In this document: one piece after another, positions 1 through 10,335 of the stretch
How positions within the stretch are numbered: position 1 is the first letter of the stretch
Layout: each line of letters starts with the position of its first letter
Source: Conidiobolus incongruus B7586
Taxonomy: Eukaryota; Entomophthoromycota; Entomophthoromycetes; Entomophthorales; Conidiobolaceae
DNA length: 18,281 bases
NCBI GenBank assembly: GCA_000697335.1
Contig: JNEM01013619.1
Location: 1 to 18,281 of the forward strand
Reading direction: 5' to 3'
The notes under the pieces: model-generated
Told to the model about the DNA's origin: nothing
The model's input: only the letters and a program-made list of their open reading frames with translations
Databases searched by the model: none
Position numbers and translations under genes: made by a program

Positions 1-1699
1 TCATTATATTTATAATTAAAAAAATGATAGTTAAAGTTAATTTTTAAATTTTAAAAGGTTTTTTATAGATTTTTTTTAGTTTTAAAATAATTTACTTAAT
101 GATAAATATATAATTCAGATAATAATTCATTACCAAAAGCTATTTATAAACTTTAAATAATTTTAAAGGGTTTATGGTTAAGTTTAAATATTCTTAAATT
201 ACAATACTTTTTATAATTATTATTTAGTTTAAATATGATTAAATTAAACAACCAATTTTTTAAAGTTAAATTATCTAAAAAAACTATACTATATATATAA
301 TTTCTTATTTACTTTATATATATTTATTCATTTAAAACTGATAATATGTTTGAAAAATCAGAAATTAAAAAATTTCCTATTACTTCAAATTCAAGGTAAT
401 ATTAATAAAATTTTAATAACTATAAGAATATTTCAAATCAAAAAAATTTTTCAATTTATTATTTTACTAATTTTATTTAAATTGTCATATAAATAAAAAC
501 ATTCAATTGATATATTAAAAATATTTAAATTATGTTTTTTGAAAATTTCATCTTAAATCATTTTATAAGTATTCTGGAATAACTAAATAAACACTAGATT
601 TAAATTGATATATCAATATATTATACGTCTTTTAGTTTTTTTGTAATTGACAATATCAAGAATGGAATATATTGTAATTAATAAAATTCATTTAATGAGA
701 TATTTAATGTTATAATTTATATTATCTAGTTATATAAAAAAATCTTGAATTTTTTATATCACATAAATTATTCATAAAGTTTACTTTCTATGAAAATAAG
801 TAATCGAAAATAGATAATTCAAATTATATTAAATTTAACTATATATAGCCAAAGTATTCAAATTGAAAGTATTTCATTTTTCTGATTATATTAATTCATA
901 TTCTTATTTAATGTATGATCGAATAATAAATAATTAAAGTCAGTATAAATTAAGATTATATCGATTTTTGATAAACTATTATAATTTAGTAATATGGTAA
1001 TTCCTAATACTTACTTTGATCAATGTTATATTGGCTGAAAATTATATATTTAATCACTGATTTAGAGTAAAAGTTTCAGAAATAGCCAAACTTTTAAATT
1101 GAGTGAAAATTTAAATAAAGTTAAAAGAGACTATATATAAATTTAACACTATATAGCTAAACCTATATATTTTATTAAACCATTTATCATATAATTAAAA
1201 TCCCAGTTAGCAATTTATTTGTATATTATAAAATCAATATTGAATATTTTCAGCACATTTTAAAATAGTCTATTTGAAAATTAAGTGATATGAATTTTAG
1301 CTAGTGATATTTATTTTGTATATTTTGTATATTTTCATATTTATCGAATATTTTATTAATCGAAAAAAATTTTTATATAGCATATACATATGATTGAAAT
1401 TAAAAATATTTACAAATTTGCAAAATATCATTTATAATTATATATTGAGCAAATCTTGAAATTTGATATTTTGTTTTAATTTAATTTAATATTCATAAAA
1501 TTTTCAATTAGTTTGTACCCTTTTAAAATGGTTTGATTTTAATATATATTTGTAATTTGTTTTTGATGATTAGTAATTAATACTAATCCTAATAAATTAA
1601 TTCAAATATAAACCAGTTTCATTATTAATTCAAATTTGATTTATTAGTATAATTATTGGGAATTATTAATTTAAATAGATTAAAAAATTCTTAAAAAGG
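1..1699. other. AT-rich intergenic region, no gene seen
   Basis: This is almost pure A/T on both strands with frequent stops in all frames. A 9-bp unit of the type TATATTTTG is repeated about three times near 1312-1336. Short similar A/T-rich phrases containing ATAGCCAAA or ATAGCTAAA recur near 840-860, 1081-1090 and 1150-1162, but they are too diverged to call a repeat family. I see no convincing exon, RNA gene or mobile element. Confidence 0.6.
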
Positions 1700-1707
1700 T
1701 ATATAAG
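1700..1707 (+). promoter_or_regulatory. TATA box of the F-box gene
   Basis: TATATAAG sits in the context GGTATATAAGTAGG, 57 bp before the ATG at 1764. In DNA this A/T-rich a TATA match alone carries little weight. The G-containing flanks and the position make it the best candidate core promoter. A comparable element stands upstream of the decayed paralogue, which supports a real role. Confidence 0.45.
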
Positions 1708-1763
1708 TAGGTAAATTGAAAGATTTCAAGTTATCAGTTGTATTTAATATTAAATTAATCAAT

Positions 1764-3275
1764 ATGACAGTAACAGTGTACAAAAGAACTGTGGCAACTA
1801 ACAAAACTAACTCTACAAATCTCAAAGTTAGTATTAAATCAAAAACTATCAGCAATTCTAAGAATCAAGTATCAAATCAAAATAATCAGATGATCAGAGG
1901 TTGGAATACAAATATCATATTATCATCAATATTTGAAAATATAGAGTTTAAAGACTTGATCAATATCAGTAGTGTTTGCAAGGAGTGGAACAAGCTCATT
2001 AATCCATTGATTTATAAGAAGCTTAAATTGTTGCGAGATGATTATTTTCGGAAAGATTATCATGATCCTAAACTTGGCAAAGCAAAAAAATTGACTTGCG
2101 AAGTAAAATCATGTATTGAAAATAACTCTAAATATTCTCATTTAGTAAAGGAATTTGATTTAATTAACCTTTTATCCCTTACAATGACAAAAAAATTCTT
2201 TGAGACCTTTTGTCATATTACCAAACTATCTATTCAAAGTCCACCATTAACTGAAGAGCATTTTTTGACTATCTTAAGGCCATTGAAACAGTTAGAGGAG
2301 TTGAAATTAGTTGGTATAGTTGTAAAACAGATCAACAAGAAAATCAGATTGACTTCAGTGCAATTGCCATCAACTTTAGCCAAATTGAAATTGATAAATG
2401 TTACTAGCATAGGAGACACCAAATCATTTTTAGATACTTTGTGCAGCCATACCAATGTAAAAGAATTCGAATGTAATTCGTGTGTGGGGCCAACTTTATT
2501 GGAGCCCTTTTGTAAGCACTATTCAACCTTAAAAGTGCTTGCTTATGAAGGATATAGTGGTTTAATTGATACACCTTACAAAATGATTGAATTAAATCCT
2601 CAGTTGGAAAAATTTCATTTCCATTCGATTATTGACAACCGTATTATTAACTCAATTAATCAACGGTTACCCAATTTAACTGAATTAAGCTTAAGAGGAT
2701 ATCAAATTTATACCGATGCCAATGCAATGCTAGATATTGGAATTAAAAGACCTACTAAATTGAAGAAATTGATATTAGATCTAACTAATTTGACAACTCT
2801 TTCTATTGATTCCATATTAACGCAATCACCAGATCTTGAAGATATACGTATTACACTTAATGACAATTGGGCTGAATGGACATCTATAATTCGAATCAAG
2901 TGTAAAAACCTGAAGCACCTAACATATTCTGCACCCTTCGGCACTTATCACTATTCCAACTCAAGCTTCATATTCGACAATTTTTTCTACCAAGAATTCT
3001 CTCAGAATGAATATTCTTGCAAAAACTCTCTCAAAAGTATAAATCTGTCTGACTTTAATCCCCTATACATACAACCTCAATACTTTGATCAGTTCTCCAA
3101 CTTGTCCTTAATAAGTTTTTCCAAATATTTGAATTGGTTCAATGAAGATGAAAAAAATCAAATCAAATATCATTTAGAGAAGTTTAATGGGTTTAAATTG
3201 AAACTATTGATGAATGGACGTAGATGTGAAGGTAATTTGACTAAATTAAATACAGCTTGTAAACTTATTGAGTGA
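1764..3275 (+). CDS. F-box protein with irregular leucine-rich repeats
   Basis: This intact single-exon gene of 503 codons probably encodes the substrate-recognition subunit of an SCF-type ubiquitin ligase. The F-box (about residues 43-90) binds Skp1; its visible core is ILSSIFENIEFKDLINISSV followed by CKEWNKLINPLIYKKLKL. Residues 1-42 are a basic Asn/Ser/Thr-rich tail. From about residue 130 onward come ten or so irregular LRR-like strands (LEELKLVGI, LAKLKLINV, LTELSLRGY, LKKLILDLT, LEDIRITL, LKSINLSDF), a likely substrate-binding solenoid. I chose the ATG at 1764. The frame stays open upstream to a TTG at 1716, but a eukaryotic gene should not start there. The ATG at 1890, directly before the F-box, is a possible alternative start. 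It ends in TGA. The substrate cannot be told from the sequence. F-box/LRR identity is solid; the fungal lineage-specific family assignment is inference. Confidence 0.85.
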   Translation: MTVTVYKRTVATNKTNSTNLKVSIKSKTISNSKNQVSNQNNQMIRGWNTNIILSSIFENIEFKDLINISSVCKEWNKLINPLIYKKLKLLRDDYFRKDYHDPKLGKAKKLTCEVKSCIENNSKYSHLVKEFDLINLLSLTMTKKFFETFCHITKLSIQSPPLTEEHFLTILRPLKQLEELKLVGIVVKQINKKIRLTSVQLPSTLAKLKLINVTSIGDTKSFLDTLCSHTNVKEFECNSCVGPTLLEPFCKHYSTLKVLAYEGYSGLIDTPYKMIELNPQLEKFHFHSIIDNRIINSINQRLPNLTELSLRGYQIYTDANAMLDIGIKRPTKLKKLILDLTNLTTLSIDSILTQSPDLEDIRITLNDNWAEWTSIIRIKCKNLKHLTYSAPFGTYHYSNSSFIFDNFFYQEFSQNEYSCKNSLKSINLSDFNPLYIQPQYFDQFSNLSLISFSKYLNWFNEDEKNQIKYHLEKFNGFKLKLLMNGRRCEGNLTKLNTACKLIE

Positions 3276-3673
3276 GACTAATTCTATTTTTATATTAATT
3301 AATTTAAAAATACTCTCAATAAAAATCTTATATTAAACTTATTGTTAACGATTATATTAATAATTTTATAATAATATTAATTACTCTGTAAATAATATTA
3401 TATTATTTATATAATATTTAAGTGAAATGTTTTGATATTTCAAATTTAAGTGTGAATTAATCCAAGAGTCAATATAACAATTGAATCAAGCAAAAAAGAT
3501 TGATTGATTTGATTTAAAAACACTAGAAAGGTATAATTGACAGATTCTCTGAAATTATAAATATAAGATTTTCAAATTTTATTAAGTTTATATAATTGAT
3601 TCTTTTATATTTTTTTAAATCATATTAGTGATGAATTATCAATAATAAATGCTAAATTTGAATGAAAAATGAG
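3276..3673. other. AT-rich spacer between the F-box paralogues
   Basis: This is about 400 bp of A/T-rich sequence with no open frame of note. The phrase AGAAAGGTATA near 3525-3535 resembles the AAAAAGGTATATAAG just upstream of the intact F-box gene, so part of the spacer may be a duplicated promoter. That is weak evidence. Confidence 0.4.
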
Positions 3674-3691
3674 TATAAATAGGTATAAATT
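3674..3691 (+). promoter_or_regulatory. TATA-like elements upstream of the F-box pseudogene
   Basis: TATAAATAGG is followed at once by TATAAATT. An ATG lies about 40 bp downstream at 3716 but opens only a 16-codon frame. The elements sit about 210 bp before the recognisable F-box homology of the decayed paralogue, so they probably descend from its promoter. Function is untested. Confidence 0.35.
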
Positions 3692-3884
3692 CTCAAAAAA
3701 ATATTATATTTTAAAATGAATCAAAATATTATAAAATATAATATTAAAAAAATAAGCCTAACATAAATCAACTTATAAAAAATTATATGAAATCAATTTG
3801 TTTAATATTCAAAATCGCTCAAATATCTATAAGAATTCAACTATCCAAGGATAATGATTCACCCAATGAATTAACTAAATTGCC

Positions 3885-5195
3885 CAAGGTTTGAAATATT
3901 GATAATATGATGTTGACCATATTCAAATGCATTGAATTTGAAGATTTGATAAACTTATGTGTTTTCAAGGAGCCGAAATACCTGATTAATCTGATGATTC
4001 ACAAGAACATTAAATTACTGGGATATGACTATATAGATAATAATTATCCTAATCCAAGCTCATTAACGCGAAGAAATTGACAAATGAAGTGAGTGCTTGT
4101 TTAATCACAATGCAGACATATTCATCAAAGAATTTCATTTGGTTGGTAATTTATCCTTCCAGTTTAAAACACAATTGTTTAATACATTTTGTCCAATTAC
4201 TAAATTTAGCTTTCTGAACTCGAAATTGAGTCAATATAACATTGTAGCTACTCTGAAGTCGTTGCATCAGTTCTAAGAGTTGAATTTGGATAAATTCATA
4301 CTTGTTAAAGTTAATAGAAAGTGATTCGATGATACAGGAGTACAATTACCACTCATTTTATCAAATTGAAGATGACAAGATTTAAATTTATTAGTAATCC
4401 TCAACTCTTCTACGACACTCTCAATAATTACATCACTGCAAAAGAGTTATAGTTTGGTTCTTAAGTGGGTTCAAGTTTTATGGAGTCCTTCTGAAAGTAT
4501 TATCTCACCTCAAAAGTGTTTACAATTGATTATTAATCAAAATTTACCAAATTTTTATTCTATAATATTCGTGAATTATTTACTGTCGTATTACTAATTA
4601 TATTAATCAATATTTGCCCAATTTAATTCATTTAAAATTAAGCAAATAATAATGGTTTAACGATGTGATTATTGCTTTAAATACTTCAATTAAAATGTTT
4701 ACACGATTGAAAAATAGGTCTTTTCACTAATTTAAGTACCGCCTCTATTGATTCTGTCGCAACTCAATCGCAATATATTCAGGATTTGTATATTGCACTT
4801 CATACCAATTGTAAGGATTGGACTAGTATCATTGGAACCAAATGAAAAGACTTATATCACTTAACCTATGCTATACTCTCCGATACTTACTAAGATCCAA
4901 TACTAAGTGCAATATGTCACATCATTTTCCCAAGCAGAGTTCCTCAGCAATTGTTACTCATGCAAAGACTCCCTTTAAATTATAAAATTCCTTCAATTTG
5001 TATCTATCCTCCAACCAATCTTAATACTTCTACGAGTTCTGCAACTTGTAAGTATAAAGTTTTCTCCAGTCTCTGACTTATATCCCTAATGAAAAATACA
5101 CAATTTTGAGATAAATTTAACAGTTTAATCAATTTCACTTGAAATAGTTCAATTGATAATCTCTTGAATGTTTTTTTGCTTAATTTAAAATTTAT
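3885..5195 (+). pseudogene. Decayed F-box/LRR paralogue
   Basis: This diverged copy of the intact F-box gene at 1764-3275 is collinear over nearly its whole length but broken by many stops and frameshifts. The clearest stretch, about 3905-4050, reads MMLTIFKCIEFEDLINL then PKYLINLMIHKNIKLLGYDY, against ILSSIFENIEFKDLINI and NKLINPLIYKKLKLLRDDY in the intact gene. The Trp codon before the F-box is TGA here. The conserved CKEW of the F-box has become FKEP. Later blocks still align: 4441-4530 with 2461-2550, 4801-4890 with 2865-2955, and 5005-5065 with 3050-3120. No long frame survives. It is a tandem duplicate lying about 600 bp downstream, without introns, like its parent. Short minus-strand frames here are chance. 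Confidence 0.85.
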
Positions 5196-5946
5196 CGATA
5201 TATTAAATAAATTACACAATTGAATGTATATAATCTCAATATTAAAACAATTATAATCTTTTGTTTAAAATAATTAAAATTATTTTATAATCCTAAAAGT
5301 TTTACAATATAATCTCATTATGACTGACTATTTTAGAATGAATAGGCTGAATTTTTTTAATATACAAGTTTTAATTGTTAATACAATTTAATTAGTTATC
5401 AATTATTTTTGTTTATTTATTTAATTAATAAAGTTTAATTGAAAATTGAAAATTTGAAAATTAACTTATAATATGACTCATATTTTATAGCCATTTTTGA
5501 AGTATATAATGTTCAAAGAAAGCTATTATTTTTTATTTGAACCCGTTTATATTGAATTATTTTAAAAATTTTCAAATTATTACTTTTAATTTTAAAATAA
5601 TGATAAAAAATCAATTATTAAATAATATTATAATTATAAAAATTAATTTCAATATGTTGATTAATATTACAAAGAATTAAAAGAAATTATGTAACATTTT
5701 TATATTATTTCATGGATCACATAGTTAAATTAATAGAAAACAAAATATTTTGAATTCTAAAATTCCCAAAAATAAATTACAGAAAATAAAATAATAAAAT
5801 GAAATCATATTATTTGAGAAAAAACCAGTTGAACCCAAATTGGAATAAATTTAAAATAAAAATTAGTTTAACACTACAAGAATTACAAATTTGTTTTGAA
5901 AATAAATATATGATATAAATTTAAAAATATTTGAATTGGTGATTAA

Positions 5947-5967
5947 ATATATATATATATATATATA
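5947..5967. repeat. (AT)n microsatellite
   Basis: An uninterrupted alternating AT tract of about ten units lies in intergenic DNA. It is a simple sequence repeat with no visible link to a gene. Confidence 0.9.
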
Positions 5968-6236
5968 ACAAATTTTTAAATTGAACATATTATTTTAAAT
6001 ATTATTCAAATATTTTACAGTAATATAATATGAATACAAATTTTTAATTCAAACTAATTAACTCGTAAAAAACTATTATTAGCATCATCCTGAGTTTAAT
6101 AATCTCAAACGAAAGGTATATTTTTAAACAAAAGGTTATATGTATCACATATTTTAAACTAATAATTGGCTATAAATATCACTCTGTCTTAGAACTTGAT
6201 TTATATTAAAATTTGGCATAAATTTTTAATTATAAA

Positions 6237-6275
6237 GCATTAATTAATAAATTTAGCATTAAAATTTATTAATGC
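6237..6275. repeat. Short imperfect inverted repeat
   Basis: The left arm GCATTAATTAATAAATTT and the right arm AAATTTATTAATGC are reverse complements apart from a four-base interruption. They contain a perfect 11-base arm pair, TTAATAAATTT and AAATTTATTAA. The repeat lies about 340 bp upstream of PMT2 and could form a hairpin. At this base composition it may be fortuitous. Confidence 0.5.
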
Positions 6276-6613
6276 AATTTTATTTCAATTCAAAAGAATT
6301 TAGAGTATATCTAAGTTATAATATTAAAGTTGAATAGATTATTTGATATTATAATTATCTTAATATATTTTTTTATATATAAAATCTTACTATGAGAAAA
6401 TAAATTAATTGATGATGAAATATGAAAATTTTGTTGACTAAAAATAGCAAAAATTAAATTAAATTAATCTATTTTTATAAAATAATTCATTCCATAAATT
6501 TAACAAATTCAAATTGATTTAAATTGATTCAAATTACAATCTCAGTTCTTGATCATTTTCAACTTTTAAATATTCAAAAAATAATTGATTTTGATTTTGA
6601 TTCAATAACTAAT

Positions 6614-9600
6614 ATGAGTATTGAATTAAATAAAGATAGTGATCAGTTGAGACGAAGGGGTGGAACGAAGCAGAATGCTAATGGCACCGTCTTGGACAAT
6701 AACGCTAACGGTTTTACCCATCACGATGATTTGGATAAATACAACAAACTGGGCGATAAATCCAAATCTCTAGCTACATTTGATGATGTTGAAGATAACG
6801 AACAAGGCTGGTGGAGTGAAGTTCCTGTAAGTTAACCATCTTTTTTAATTACCAATACTAATCTTATTTTAAAATAGTATTTACAAACTATTAAAACTCA
6901 TGGGGATATTATATTACCACTCATCTTATTCTTAGCAGCTTGTTTTACTAGATTATATAAAATAGGTTGGAATAATCACGTTATTTGGGATGAGGTAAAT
7001 TTTTAAGTTTATTCAAAATTTTAATATTTTATTAATTTAAAATTTTTATTCAAATTATGATCTAGGCTCATTTTGGCAAGGTAACCCTCAAAAATCAATT
7101 CTACACAAAATATATATTTATTATTATAACTATTATAGTTTGGTTCTTACTATATTAAACCATTTTTCTATCATGATGTACATCCCCCACTTGGCAAGAT
7201 GTTAGTTGGTTTGGGAGGATATTTAAGTGGTTCGAATGGTACCTTCAAATACGGTTCAGGATCCGCATTCCCTGAAGACATGAACTACAGTTTCCAGAGA
7301 CAATGGAACGCTTGGTTTGGTATCATTATGATTCCTTTAGCTTACGGTACAGCTCGTAATTTTAGATTATCTATGAAGGCTTCTTGGTTGGCTGGTATTT
7401 TGGTTTTATTAGGTAAATTAATCAATTTACAATTTATATAATTAAATTATACTAATTGATATTGATTAGATAATGCATTCTGTGTTATCAGTAGATTTAT
7501 TTTATTGGATTCTATTTTATTGGGTTTTACATCTTTAGCATTTTTCTTCTTTAGTGGTTTCCATAAGAATCGTTATAGGTAATTATTAACATCAATTACT
7601 AAATTTAATCAAATTTGAATTGATTCTTATTATTTTAGATCTTTCACTGCCGAGTGGTGGCTGTATCTCATTGGCACTGGTTTCAGTTTGGGATTAGTCT
7701 CTAGGTAAGGTTTTATATTCAATATATTATTCACTTTATTTATATAATAATTTTATAGCGTAAAATGGGTCGGTTTCTTTATGGTTGCTACTGTTGGTTT
7801 GGTAATTACAAATTATTACAATTTTATTATATTTGCACAATAACAATACAATTAATTCCTATAGTATACTATTGAAGATCTTTATGAAAAGTGGGGAGAT
7901 TATAAAATGCCCAAGGTTGTGTATGCCTTCCATTGGATTTCCAGAATTATTGCCCTCATTATTATCCCCTTTATGGTATATATGTTCAGCTTTTACCTCC
8001 ATTTCAAATATCTTAGTCATTCTGGTGATGGTGACTCCAATATGCCCTCTCTCTTCCAAGCTAGTTTAGATGGAAGTACAATTGGAAAGGGTCCAAGAAG
8101 TAAGTTTATTTCATATATCGAACCTTAATTCCATCTCATTAATTTTTATTTTACAGCTGTTGCTTTTGGATCTAAAGTTACTATTAAGAATGCTGGATTT
8201 GGTGGCTCTTTACTTCACTCCCACGGTCACAGCTATCCTGAAGGTTCTAAACAACAACAAGTTACTACCTATGGTCACAAAGATGATAACAACGATTGGA
8301 TTATTGCTCGTCCTCACGATATTTTGGCCAAGCTTAATGAAGAAAGAAAGCAAAAGCGTGAACAAGCTACTAATGAAGATAGTAAACAAAAACGTGATCA
8401 AATTCCCGGTGAATCTGAACCTGATTCTGTTGCGCAAGATGAACTTAAAGATAAGGTTGAAAATGAAGCCGTAGTCGAATCCAAAGATCAAGAGGAAGAA
8501 GACCTTGAATGGAATGATGACGACAGTGTAGAAGTTAAAGAGGAAAAGAATAGAAAACTACTTGAGAAGAAGGAAAAGAAGAAGGAATCATATATTGATA
8601 AGGATGAAGATCCCCAAGAACCCCGTCAATATATCAAACATGGTGACATAATTCGTTTAGTCCACGCCTCCACCAATCGTAATCTTCACAGTCACAACGT
8701 TAAAGCTCCCATTACCGATAAAGAAAATGAAGTTAGTGGCTACTTAGATCGTGACCTTGGTGATAATAATGACTACTGGATTGTTGAAATTTGGGACGAT
8801 TTAATTGATAATCCTTCAAAAAACATTCAAATTCTTTCCACTCAATTCCGTCTTAAGCACTTTAATACTGGTTGCTACTTGGGCGCCTTTAATGTCAGAT
8901 TACCAGATTGGGGCTTTGGCCAAACCGAAGTAATCTGTAAAAAGAAGGACGATAAAAGCAAGGGACTTGTTTGGAACATTGAAGATCACTGGAATGGTCT
9001 TTTAGAGCCTGCTCCCGCCGAAAAGTTGAAGTCTCCATTCTTCAAGGATTTTATCCATTTGAACGTTGCTATGTGGAGATCTAACAATGCCTTAATCCCC
9101 GACTCTGATCACGACGACCAACTTGCTTCCCAACCCTATCACTGGCCTTTTATGCTCAAAGGAATTAGAATGTGCAGCTGGGACGATGATTTTGTTAAAT
9201 ATAACATGTTCGGTAATCCATTGATCTGGTGGACTTCCACCCTCTCATTGATCTTTTTGGCTCTATCATTCCTCATCTACATCATCAGAAGATATCGCAA
9301 GATCAACGACTGGAACGAAGCCAACTGGGAGCAATACACCTTCGTAGGTAAACAAGTCCTCGTCGGTTGGTTCTTCCACTACATTCCCTTCTACATCATG
9401 GGACGTGTCATGTACGTGCACCACTACTTCCCCGCCCTTTACTTCGCTATCTTCGGTATCCCCGTCATCTTCGATGCTTTCACTCTTAAACTCCACCCCA
9501 ACACCAAATTAGTACTCTGTGCCATGCTCACCCTTGCCTACCTTGGTATGTTCTGGTACTTCTCAGAACTCACCTTCGGTATGGATTTCCCCTCTAAGGA

Positions 9601-9652
9601 CATATGGCACAAGAAATGGATCTCCAGCTGGAATTTCGCCAACAAACCTTAA
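6614..9652 (+). CDS. PMT2: Dolichyl-phosphate-mannose protein O-mannosyltransferase, PMT2 family
   Basis: This ER multipass enzyme transfers mannose from dolichyl-phosphate-mannose to Ser/Thr of secretory proteins; in yeast Pmt2 pairs with Pmt1. Exons are 6614-6826, 6878-6994, 7066-7080, 7139-7412, 7470-7578, 7639-7704, 7759-7801, 7865-8099 and 8157-9652. All junctions are GT-AG and together give one 855-residue frame. The catalytic acidic pair is D109-E110 (WDE, then AHFGKFGSYY), followed by HDVHPPLGKML at 127-137. DEAHFGKFGS and SHSGDGDSNMPSLFQ mark the PMT2 subfamily rather than PMT1 or PMT4. Three lumenal MIR repeats follow, at about 358-412, 514-568 and 583-636. A charged insert of about 97 residues separates MIR1 from MIR2. 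After KDFIHLNVAM come the C-terminal membrane segments. Yeast Pmt2 has 759 residues, so this protein is longer mostly because of the insert. The start is the first ATG; a longer open frame begins only at TTG. Introns 1 and 4 carry TACTAAT branch sites. Confidence 0.95.
7066..7080 (+). other. PMT2: 15-bp microexon 3 of PMT2 (AHFGK)
   Basis: Five codons encode AHFGK, flanked by introns of 71 bp (6995-7065) and 58 bp (7081-7138). Including it restores the DEAHFGKFGSYY motif that is conserved across the PMT2 family, and the flanking exons join in phase only around this motif. Skipping it would keep the frame but delete residues next to the catalytic acidic pair. Confidence 0.85.
8333..8623 (+). 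other. PMT2: Charged low-complexity insertion in the PMT2 MIR region
   Basis: This stretch encodes about 97 residues rich in Lys, Glu and Asp, with Lys/Glu blocks such as KLLEKKEKKKES and acidic runs such as EEEDLEWNDDD. It lies between MIR1, ending near IIARPHD, and MIR2, starting near YIKHGDIIRL. No splice signals remove it, and the frame reads straight through. As I recall the yeast protein, MIR1 and MIR2 are joined by a short linker. It should lie in the ER lumen. Confidence 0.75.
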
Positions 9653-10335
9653 AATTTTCAATTTAATATATTTCATGACTTATTACTATTCTAATATTAC
9701 TATATAAATTTTTGATTATTATTAAAATAAAATAAAATTTATTAATTATATCAATTATTTGATTTAAATTTATATTAATTTTCAAAAAAAGAGGATAAAT
9801 TATTAAGAAAATTTTTATTAATATATTTCCTATGTTTCTTTTGTTTTGAAATTTGAAAAATATAATAATTATCAATAAATTTCAAATATTTCCTTCAAAC
9901 TCTAAAAACTATTTCATAATTTTCAAAAAAAAACAATTTTATAGTTAACTGATTTAAAATATTTATAATTATATTTTCAATTTATATAATCCAATACTTG
10001 ATAATTAATTTAGAGAAAGTATCAAATAATCCAGAAAATTTTGAATTAAATATTATTAAATTATTATTATCTGATATTTCGATTCTATTCAATATAAAAT
10101 TTAAGAAATTACAGTGTATTCAATAATGACATCACATATATATATTCAATATCAATCCCATAATAATATATAAAAATATAAATATATAATCCCTTAAAAT
10201 TAATTTTTATCCTACTTTTGAAAATTAATTTTTAAATTTCTCAAATTGAACAAAAAACTAAAAACACCTTAAAAAATTAATCAAGTTTATAAATTCAAAA
10301 TAATATATAACTATTAATAATAATAAAAAAGAATA
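9653..10335. other. AT-rich intergenic region downstream of PMT2
   Basis: About 680 bp of A/T-rich sequence holds the presumed PMT2 3' end and whatever remains of the promoter of the kinase relic. AATAAAATAAAA-type sequence near 9725-9740 could serve polyadenylation but is not distinctive here. No gene is seen on either strand. Confidence 0.5.

Larger units (their letters stand above)
5196..6613. other. AT-rich intergenic region upstream of PMT2
   Basis: This is A/T-rich sequence with no recognisable gene. It holds an (AT)n run and an inverted repeat, listed separately. Just before the PMT2 ATG, a TATAAAAT at 6476-6483 could be a core promoter, and AAATTGATT phrases recur between 6510 and 6535. 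Neither is distinctive in this composition. A 40-codon frame at 5799-5921 is explained by chance. Confidence 0.5.

Noticed and set aside
346-399. Short frame MFEKSEIKKFPITSNSR followed by a GTAATA donor-like sequence, a possible first exon
   Set aside because: No matching acceptor and coding continuation could be found downstream, and the rest of the spacer has no coding look.
1716-1763. Open extension of the F-box frame upstream to a TTG codon
   Set aside because: A eukaryotic gene should start at ATG. The same applies to the TTG-led extension before the PMT2 ATG at 6614. The extra residues carry no recognisable domain.
4151-5219. Two minus-strand frames of 64 and 71 codons across the F-box pseudogene
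   Set aside because: They are antisense to clear plus-strand F-box homology and show no family features.
5799-5921. A 40-codon frame from an ATG upstream of PMT2
   Set aside because: Its length is within chance for several kilobases read in six frames, and its composition and sequence show no family resemblance.
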